Of a DNA stretch of 14,288 nucleotides, positions 9,301 through 14,288 are shown piece by piece. The notes under the pieces are model-generated. The model saw nothing but the letters and a program-made list of their open reading frames with translations. It was not told the DNA's origin and did no database searches. The position numbers were made by a program, and so were the translations under genes. The stretch is from Acanthaster planci (lineage: Eukaryota; Echinodermata; Asteroidea; Valvatida; Acanthasteridae), in assembly GCF_001949145.1 (NCBI RefSeq), contig NW_019091393.1, forward strand, positions 704,428 through 718,715, in the 5' to 3' direction. The number at the start of each line of letters is the position of its first letter. The first letter of the stretch is position 1.

Positions 9301-9338
9301 TCAGAGCAGACTCAAAGGCCTTCATTATCAAAAAATGA
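3105..9338 (+). CDS. HNMT-like SAM-dependent methyltransferase, gene A (complete, three coding exons)
   Basis: Joining 3105-3300, 8518-8850 and 8974-9338 gives 894 nt, a 297-residue protein, close to the roughly 292 residues of vertebrate histamine N-methyltransferase. Both introns are phase 1 and GT..AG. Collinear family landmarks are an N-terminal RSL(T)DD segment, a glycine-rich SAM-binding motif I (LSIGPGEG, residues 59-66), the acidic motif II VEPAAE with Glu92, a YYVPDLE segment at 148-154, the strand LEPGGIMLIVVVS at 164-176, and LLLDFLTHV near 243-251 followed by APPDLQREV. The family transfers a methyl group from S-adenosylmethionine to small amines in the cytosol. No signal peptide or membrane segment is visible. 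The start lies in a strong context, CCACCATGG. Family membership is well supported. Histamine as substrate is not, because residues I remember as contacting histamine in the human enzyme (Glu28, Gln143, Asn283) do not clearly match. Intron 1 holds a DIRS retrotransposon on the opposite strand. Confidence 0.85.
3988..4151 (-). repeat. DIRS inverted terminal repeat at the element's 3' end, with outer extension
   Basis: From about 4028 to 4151 this is the reverse complement of 8341-8475. Shared landmarks are CCCCTGCCCAGCCTACATAT, then GCATTCTGCCCTTTGACCCT and ATGCACTG.GGTCCC. The outermost 40 bases (3988-4027) are absent from the other terminal repeat. They are matched, inverted, by the internal complementary region, as in DIRS-1, where one terminal repeat has an extension. 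Confidence 0.85.
4194..4297 (-). repeat. DIRS internal complementary region (ICR)
   Basis: The ICR consists of two abutting halves. The half 4194-4243 is the reverse complement of the outer left end (3988-4040), sharing GTGGAGTGGGT and CCCCTGCCCAGC. The half 4251-4293 is the reverse complement of the outer right end (8455-8487), sharing TCCTGC, TTCACATACCCCTGCCCAG and CCTACATAT. The halves meet at GCAAGG-AGT-CTCCTGC, so AGT occupies the place of the trinucleotide between the element ends. In the DIRS-1 model this region templates the joining of the two ends into a circle. Confidence 0.85.
4441..5367 (-). pseudogene. DIRS tyrosine recombinase, interrupted by stops
   Basis: One frame runs from about 5367 to 4441 with two in-frame stops, TAA at 4959-4957 and TGA at 4842-4840. 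The N-terminal SAM-like core-binding part includes LQHFTRWCDDL, TTRSYLSTLAAVN and PPFEPL. The catalytic part has FLLVVVTSR then GSELHALS around the first Arg, HDVRAARTFW (His at 4614-4612, Arg at 4605-4603), ACWKSP, and a Tyr in FTECYLKD (4506-4504). This follows the R..HxxR..(H/W)..Y order of tyrosine recombinases. The enzyme would integrate the circular DNA intermediate without making a target-site duplication. It is out of frame with the preceding RNase H region, with a shift near 5367. The gene order and the absence of any integrase of the DDE type support DIRS. Confidence 0.85.
5555..6130 (-). pseudogene. DIRS RNase H and connection region, internally deleted
   Basis: After another frameshift the sequence reads FLTAKAPPALAYLRLLGLMASLV and then passes almost directly into GKHINVLELQRVF near 6060. 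In DIRS elements roughly 100 or more residues, including the first catalytic Asp of RNase H, lie between these motifs. An internal deletion is therefore likely. Downstream, KHPLIDLFASTDN, LPTFCSRFP, ATDALQIDWSGLLTYVFPP and SLIPRVLSKI (about 5745-5565) match the conserved region between RNase H and recombinase in DIRS. RNase H should be inactive here. Confidence 0.8.
6130..6960 (-). pseudogene. DIRS reverse transcriptase, broken
   Basis: The domain begins with PVAGHLGDLIGFW near 6960-6920, where the usual tryptophan before VLATIANGY has become TGA (6898-6900). After a frameshift near 6800 come the palm motifs: LKPLNKFIRPK, then an in-frame TGA before FRMETL, motif A ADLRDAYLHI (about 6550-6521), and RALPLGLCTSPRVF. 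A further frameshift precedes the catalytic motif YQDDWLI at 6357-6337, which keeps the two aspartates. Next comes the LGAVLDLRKGIA thumb-proximal motif near 6230. YxDDWL followed by LG..LD is typical of DIRS and Ngaro reverse transcriptases. Confidence 0.85.
7000..8010 (-). pseudogene. DIRS gag-like region, broken
   Basis: On the minus strand a frame opens around 8010 (SEDDVIDSVDGLTQPK). Recognisable gag-type segments follow in shifting frames: PDIYDTARDK and LTFLDKDKANFES with LDIASR near 7700-7565, an LLGTSS/KNKLLDLPLLGDDLF stretch near 7400-7290, and a proline-rich tail (PPLRQPPPPPRQ) around 7215-7180. The LDKD..LE and IASR pattern resembles what I remember of DIRS ORF1 proteins. Stops and at least one frameshift separate the segments. 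The function would be RNA packaging, but this copy cannot make the full protein. Confidence 0.6.
8341..8487 (-). repeat. DIRS inverted terminal repeat at the element's 5' end
   Basis: This is the reverse complement of the left-hand repeat, with small indels. The outer edge GGGTATGTGAAAGCAGGA (8470-8487) is not in the left repeat but is present, inverted, in the internal complementary region at 4251-4270. The repeat would be expected to hold the element promoter, read on the minus strand. No specific promoter element was identified. Confidence 0.85.
8518..8850 (+). CDS. Gene A coding exon 2
   Basis: This exon encodes residues 66-176. The acceptor is AATACAG just before 8518, and joining G with GT restores a glycine codon to complete the SAM-binding motif (GPGEGYTESRII). 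The donor is TCAG followed by GTAGGG. The exon holds the rest of the Rossmann core: VEPAAEMVNKYK at 91-102, DWRVQT at 118-123, FISSVHSIYYVPD at 140-152 and LEPGGIMLIVVVS at 164-176. At the position of human Gln143 the residue here appears to be His145. Confidence 0.85.
8974..9338 (+). CDS. Gene A coding exon 3 with stop codon
   Basis: This exon encodes residues 177-297. Intron 2 (8851-8973, 123 nt) ends in a long T/C-rich tract and TTAAAG. Joining G with AT gives Asp177, so the peptide reads VVVSDDSG, matching the family's VVS(D/G)xSG junction. It includes the C-terminal substrate-binding portion, with SQGIPV, GRLLLDFLTHV and APPDLQREV, and ends AFIIKK. The family's asparagine in the last strand (human Asn283) has no obvious counterpart in the sequence IFRADSKAF. 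Confidence 0.82.
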
Positions 9339-9855
9339 AGATGATAGACAAACAATCTGCTCTAGAAAGCTGTTGTCACAGAAAGGCTTCGAAGTTTAGT
9401 AGCTTTTGTATAACCACATATAATCATAATTTCTTGCATATGTTGTCAGTCCAAGATTCCAACTCTTTTTTCTTTGTGCATAATCTGTCTTTAAAAAGTA
9501 TCTTCAAGTCTAATAGACAAGTGGTAATCTGAATTACGTATGCCAACATCAGACTGGATGCTGAATTTATGACAAATGTAACCTTTTAGCCAATTGATAA
9601 TTCTGCAATTTCGATGAAATCGTGACATTGATTATGCCTGCCTTTGAATGTTATCCTGTTGTATACTGAACCATTCTTAAGTTCTTGATGAGTGCAATTC
9701 TTAGCTAAAATTAAGCAACACTTTAAACCATTAAAGTATCTCAATGAGAATTGGCAAATTGCAGGATATTATACAACATATTCTTTGTTAACAGACTCTA
9801 CTATTCTTAGCTCTAATCCTCTTCAGTTTTAGATAAGTGGGCATATACTGTTCAG
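9339..9855 (+). other. 3' flank/3' UTR of gene A
   Basis: This AT-rich sequence has no credible frame and presumably contains the 3' untranslated region. Its counterpart for a preceding gene would lie just before the window start. Confidence 0.5.
9730..9735 (+). terminator. Possible poly(A) signal of gene A (ATTAAA)
   Basis: This ATTAAA hexamer, a common poly(A) signal variant, lies 392 bases after the gene A stop codon. A second candidate is the canonical AATAAA at 9920-9925, conserved at 64-69 in the other unit and followed by the T/G-containing stretch GATGCTGTTCC. Which one is used cannot be decided from the sequence. Confidence 0.3.
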
Positions 9856-9856
9856 N
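9856..9856. other. Ambiguous base (N) at the unit junction
   Basis: The only N in the window lies directly before TCATTCAGATGG, the first base matching window position 1. It could be an ordinary ambiguous call or a trace of assembly joining between tandem units. Confidence 0.8.
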
Positions 9857-10955
9857 TCATTCAGATGGCACATCGGCATTTTTCAAAATCAACAATTATA
9901 ATACTCAAGTTCCAACTGTAATAAAGCTGAAATGGAAAAACAAATGATGCTGTTCCACTTAATGAAATCACGTATTAAAACTTCAGGTTTGGATGAACAT
10001 CCTCCTCGGAGAGATGCCAACAAAATGAAAAAGTGTAATCCTATCGCAGTTCCTGCTCCAGTTTCCCGACCAATCCTAACTTTTCGGCGCGACCCTAAGA
10101 ATATCAATAGGAAAATAAGAAAGAAAAGTTTCAAAACAAACACATATCAACAACTTCTTTCCACGTCAAAGCACTTGTATTTATATTTGTAATTAATTGT
10201 TGATTATATTTCCGCAATAACTCTGGTAAGCTTTTATTTTAATCACTTTTGGGGCAACTTTTGGCAACATTCGTCCCATTCAATCAGCACAAAAAAATGT
10301 CCCAAAATCCTCACCTACCGACCCTATTCAATCGGAAGCAGAGCTATTTTTTCTTGGCCTATAAACTAATGTGACACACGACGTGTACGATATCGGTACA
10401 TGCACAATGCTCGGACGTGCACAATCAAATTGCATTGGAAGTGCAATCGTGCCTCATCGCTCCGGTTCATAATAGCGTTAATCAGGGCGAAGAAATGATT
10501 TAACCATGCTGGTTTCTACCGCTAATCACGCAGCTTGTATGCACAAACTACGGAATGCCAGCGACACATTTCTGACGCGCGCATATAGTTGGAAGTTCGA
10601 GTTGGAAATCATAAAAATCGTAGTCTAGATCGTAATGTCGTAACGGACTAAACAAATCGTAAAAATTACGCCTAAATCGTTCAAGTTGGTCTGACATATT
10701 TTGGGCTATTTTTTGAGTGACGGGAAGAGTAGGGAAGGGTAAAGGCATAAGATTCGAGAATTAGCATTCATACTCTGGAGACACATTGCAGTAACATCTG
10801 AAAATAAGAGGCTGTGCTGGGAAAATAAACAGGCTGTACTGGTACATGGCTCATTTTCACCTGTCAAATCACACCGCTCGGGAGAGAAACTCATGCAAGT
10901 TGAACCTACTTTATTGTACTGCAGAAATCTAATAGTGACAACTTTATAATACCAA
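9857..10955. repeat. Tandem unit block 1, copy B
   Basis: This is the counterpart of 1-1170, beginning about 520 bases after the gene A stop codon and immediately after the N at 9856. It includes a B-only 40-odd base stretch near 10808-10855 with GGCTGTGCTGG/GGCTGTACTGG repeats. No conserved coding frame is seen. Confidence 0.8.
9920..9925 (+). terminator. Possible poly(A) signal of gene A (AATAAA, conserved between units)
   Basis: This canonical hexamer lies 582 bases downstream of the gene A stop. The same hexamer sits at the equivalent place (64-69) at the start of the window, where it would serve a preceding gene of the array. Conservation between units favours it, but the surrounding block is generally conserved too. 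Confidence 0.35.
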
Positions 10956-11395
10956 GTCCAACCCTCAGGAGGAGGTTTGAACTGCTGGAATCAGATGGTG
11001 ACAATGCATCTTCAAATATTTATTTACAAGTAAACAAACAATTTCCTTACTTACACATAAATGTCTATTACGTGATCCGGTACATCGAAATCAGGAATAA
11101 GTCGCTGAGACCGTTTTACGTAATGGCCGAGTAAAGTGGGGACGTGGGTCAAGTTGAAACGGAAGAAGTATTTCAGCATTCATGTATTACGCGTGCTCTT
11201 AATCAGAATCTAAATACCTGAATTGAACAAAACTTGGTTTATGAGTGGGGGAAGCTGTAGAGTCCAACGTTGGGACTCGGGTTGAAATGAAGTAGATAAT
11301 CGGTGAGTTATCATTACTATCAAAGTCTGTAAGGGCGCCTCTAGGTGTATAGAACCCTTTTTTTCTGGTGTATTGAAATTACCATGAGCGCATCA
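10956..11395. other. Unit B-specific stretch, no recognised feature
   Basis: This segment occupies the position of the A-specific block 1173-1880 but does not match it, and it lacks the ribozyme-like and stem-loop motifs. I see no coding frame, RNA gene or terminal repeats. Confidence 0.5.
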
Positions 11396-13202
11396 CGTTT
11401 TCGTGGCGTTTTCGGGTGCTTTCTTAAGATGACAATCAAATGAGGAAAAAGCAGTAGTCTGACTCAAATCGTTAATTCAAACTTTCAATCAGCAATGCAG
11501 GAATGATTTAACCGAAAAAGATGTAATAAATACACAAAATAGTTCTTTCCTTCCTAAGGTATGGGCAACTGGGGATTACTCCTAAAACAAAAATGGAAAA
11601 GACTGAAATACGCAAACTACACGTATTCACTTGACGTATGTCTTGAGCATTTGGAGACTTCTGAATATCTGTGATCAAGGTAACCACTGTTTAACCTATA
11701 ACAGTTTGTTCATTGGGCTTCACGGCTCCAGCATTATCTATCCATCTGGTTATGTATATCTTTATGCTATACTCGGAGTCAAAGAGCAGGCACTACTATA
11801 GTCTGTGCCAAATCACTGAATTCGATGGCCATTTCGTTATCAAAGTACTTTCCCTATGAAGAACTGTTAAAACAGATGTATAATGAACACAGATCTATAC
11901 AATCTTTTAAACCTAACTCCCTTGGGTGTGTGCAAAATCAAATTAAAATTGGATGATTCAGGGCTGTTAGGGTTAATCATTGTATGAAATAAGTTGTATA
12001 GTAGGGGCTATTGGCATCACGGGGCCGATAACTCCCCAGAAGTCCAGCCTTTACGTTGTGGTAAACGACTGTGGGAGACTGCATGACGCACCTTTTGCAA
12101 GGTTGGCTTGAAGGAGAGTGGATTACTCGCTAGATACTAAGCCATTGGCAATACTGTGGGAGACTTTATGCACCTTTTACTAGAGGCTGTTGACTTGAAC
12201 GAGGGCAGACAGCCTACTCGATTCAGAGGATGGCAGACGGATCCACCCTTCGCAAAGGGAAATCCACTGCATTTAGCTTCAGAAAAAAACATCTATTATT
12301 AATTTTAGATAGATGCAATCCTTGAGAGGCTTGGTTTCATGAGCCTTTTTTGACGGTGCAGTAGCAAAATGCCTAACTATGTGAAGGTACTTGACCAGTC
12401 ACTTCATGAATGTAATCCTAGTTCAGGGGGAAACAGAGTGAGCCCAGTGAATTCCAAACGCCTAAGAGACGAGACACCCTGCCAAAGCAGCACACGCTTA
12501 ATTTTCTCAGACGAGTGTGTATGCATTTTGATACAACTGTTTAACAATAATTGCTTACGGTCTCAACGAAGACTATCGGTAAGGCCTACTGGGTCTCTCT
12601 CTGTGCAACCATCCGGGTGAGACTGAGGGGGAACAAGACACTCGACTGCCTGGAGGTTGGTATTCATGATCATGAATGGGTATGGATCGAACCCGCCAAA
12701 ATCCAGTCATACACAGTGCCAAGGTCACGACCCTCGCTCAAGCTTGACCCTGTGTACTGCATTCACGCGGTGTACATGCGATACATGCATGATCATTGCG
12801 CATGAAAAATCTGGACATAATACTGCACACAACAGCCCTCCCTGGCCCTTTGAACCACACTTGAACTGCAACGAATACGAAGTGCGCTTTTCTGTTTTCA
12901 GACTACCTGCTGTCTATTCAGTGCATTCAGTTCCAAAGAAACATACATTTTTCACGCAAAGTATTGATTTTGGGGTATTTAGCGAAAGATCCAATACCAG
13001 TAAGAATGATTTGGAAACGCTAAGCCAGCAAGCCATGGCTAGTTGAAAGCGTTTATCGATAAGAATTTCACCATCAAAGCCGACTCTGTCGGTAGTCCCT
13101 AATTAACCATGTCACGTCATTTCATTTTACTCCTGGCAACAAATGGCAGCAGATAACTTGAATTTCGTCTCCTCGTTAACAGGGAAGAAATCCACTACAT
13201 TT
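11396..13202. repeat. Tandem unit block 2, copy B (upstream region of gene B)
   Basis: This is the counterpart of 1890-3036, longer because of B-only segments at about 11605-11870 and 12310-12610 and a short one near 11918-11975. The 83-codon frame at 12369-12620 falls in the second insertion and resembles nothing I recognise. I see no RNA gene or confident promoter motif. Confidence 0.72.
12310..12610. other. Unit B-specific insertion of about 300 bp
   Basis: In unit A, TTATTGATAGATG runs straight on into AGGGGGACTGAGG (2438-2462). In unit B about 300 bases separate the equivalents, TTTTAGATAGATG and GAGACTGAGGGGG. No terminal repeats or target-site duplication were found by eye. The alternative is a deletion in unit A. 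Confidence 0.45.
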
Positions 13203-13270
13203 TTGAGGCGGTCACGGAAGGTACAACCTGTTGAAGGCAGTGCCGGTTTTCAAGCTATTATCCATCCACC
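13203..13270 (+). promoter_or_regulatory. Conserved 5' leader of gene B
   Basis: This is the counterpart of 3037-3104, ending in the same CCATCCACC before the start ATGG. The shared segment suggests an untranslated leader or core promoter under constraint. No TATA element is evident. Confidence 0.45.
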
Positions 13271-13466
13271 ATGGCTTCATTGCGCAGCTTGACAGATGAT
13301 ATAGATCTCTATCACGAGGCCTTTGCTATCTACCATCGCATCGCCGACCGGGATAACGTTATGGCCGGTTGGGTTGACTCTAAATTGAGTGAGATAGTCA
13401 GCGGTTGGAGCGTCAGCCTGAGTGGCCAGCAGCCGTTGAAAATTCTCAGCATCGGACCAGGAAAAG
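13271..13466 (+). CDS. Gene B coding exon 1
   Basis: The exon has the same length and splice phase as gene A exon 1, with no indel between them. There are 21 nucleotide differences in 196 bases: six codons change silently and thirteen change the residue. Nine of the thirteen replacements fall within residues 11-30, the N-terminal segment that in the human enzyme forms part of the substrate pocket. The glycine-rich motif is kept, but the residue before its last glycine changes from Glu in A to Lys in B. Confidence 0.82.
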
Positions 13467-14288
13467 GTAATGAAGGGATACGAAGCTATGCCAAAACCAA
13501 CACAATTTCCTTTAATTATTTTGTAAAAGGTTATCACCTATGAGGGATGGCAAAATGCCTTGGATGAGGACAGGATCTGGACCTATAATGATATAAGCTG
13601 GGCGATGACCTTCCCGCGTCCAATATCCACTCTGTACACGTACATGTACAATGTATCTGCAATCAGTCAGGGATGGCGATCAACAAGAGGACAAGAGGGT
13701 CCACAGTTGGGTCAGGGTAAACAGTTGGGTGAGGGCCAGTGACACACCAAGGGGGGCTTTAAGCCCATCTCCCATGTTTTCCGTTTAATTTTTGCTTTAC
13801 AATCTACACCATCTTAACCTACTAGCTTTGACATGGGCCTCAACCCCTCCTAAAAACTTTATGTGAATAACAGGAGGTCCATGACAGTGAGTGTTTAAAA
13901 CTTTGTTCTGGTTTGCTAAGACTTTGGTGTGTCCCTGCAATGAATTTGTCCCCATAACTGCTGTTCAAACTTGTGCACAGTCCCCGCAACTATGACACCA
14001 GAATGTACACTTGTATGTGGTAAACAGACGACACTCCATGTGAAAGGGAAATTGATGACAAGTGACAGGATTGATTATGGTAATTTTATGTCAGAACATT
14101 AGAAGTTTAACAGTATGTTATTGAGAGGAAGGCTGAACTTAACTAGATGGCAGGGACGAAATACTTTTAAAACTTTAGCTCTGGTTCTTTAATTAGAAAA
14201 ATTAGTAAATTTAATTTACCATCAAAATGAGAATTTCGGTTTTTGGGAAAAACAGGTGATATTGAAAGCAGGATTATAAGCGTTCTCC
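13271..14288 (+). CDS. HNMT-like methyltransferase, gene B (partial, cut by window end)
   Basis: Exon 1 (13271-13466, 196 nt, phase 1) and the first 33 bases of exon 2 (14256-14288) are visible. The start context is the same CCACCATGG as gene A, the donor is AAAAG followed by GTAATG, and the acceptor is AAAACAG. The spliced motif I reads LSIGPGKG and then DIESRIISVL. This is closer than gene A to the GEIDLQIL that I remember in human HNMT, where gene A has YTESRII. Of 65 exon 1 residues 13 differ from gene A (11, 15, 16, 22, 23, 25, 27, 28, 30, 42, 54, 58 and 65). Intron 1 is 789 nt (13467-14255) and carries no transposon. The rest of the gene lies outside the window, so intactness cannot be judged. 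Confidence 0.8.
13467..14255 (+). other. Intron 1 of gene B (no insertion)
   Basis: This 789 nt GT..AG phase 1 intron is homologous to the non-transposon part of gene A intron 1. At 14222-14234 it carries the uninterrupted sequence TCAAAATGAGAAT, exactly where gene A is split by the DIRS element. I see no other feature in it. Confidence 0.78.

Noticed and set aside
12369-12620. 83-codon open frame in the unit B-specific insertion
   Set aside because: No recognisable domain, no counterpart in unit A, and length within chance expectation.
1-14288. Units A and B as two haplotypes of one locus placed in tandem
   Set aside because: The first exons differ at 13 of 65 residues, with large unit-specific blocks, which is more than expected even for a highly polymorphic species. 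It is not fully excluded because of the N at the junction.
1-14288. tRNA, rRNA or CRISPR-like arrays
   Set aside because: No cloverleaf with conserved T-loop, no ribosomal RNA landmarks and no regularly spaced repeats were seen.

Overview
The window looks like metazoan nuclear DNA. It is AT-rich between genes, has coding exons split by GT..AG introns, carries an intronic retrotransposon, and shows no bacterial operon layout. The best-supported gene family is histamine N-methyltransferase-like (HNMT-like) class I SAM-dependent methyltransferases. The protein sequence and gene clustering resemble the expanded HNMT-like families of invertebrate deuterostomes. Amphioxus (Branchiostoma) is my best guess, from memory of the family and not from any search.

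The window is most of two tandem repeat units. Unit A runs from about 1 to 9855 and unit B from 9857 past the right edge, with a single N at 9856 at the join. Shared blocks are 1-1170 with 9857-10955, 1890-3987 with 11396-14232, and the exons. Unit A alone carries about 700 bp at 1173-1880, which includes a hammerhead-ribozyme-like core and a histone-type stem-loop. Unit B alone carries 10956-11395 and smaller insertions near 11605-11870 and 12310-12610.

Unit A holds a complete three-exon HNMT-like gene on the + strand, with CDS 3105-3300, 8518-8850 and 8974-9338 and a predicted product of 297 residues. Unit B holds a second paralogue, with exon 1 at 13271-13466 and exon 2 starting at 14256, cut by the window end. 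The two first exons differ at 21 of 196 bases and 13 residues, too divergent to be ordinary alleles and best read as paralogues.

Intron 1 of gene A is enlarged from roughly 0.8 kb, as in gene B, to 5.2 kb by a minus-strand DIRS-type tyrosine-recombinase retrotransposon at about 3988-8490. Its inverted terminal repeats, internal complementary region, gag-like, reverse transcriptase, RNase H and tyrosine recombinase sequences can all be recognised. Several frameshifts, stops and an internal RNase H deletion mark it as a dead copy. The matching intron of gene B is empty, so it serves as a natural record of the insertion site: no target-site duplication and a shared AAT trinucleotide, as expected for recombinase-mediated integration. 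The insertion ends only about 30 bases before the exon 2 splice acceptor.
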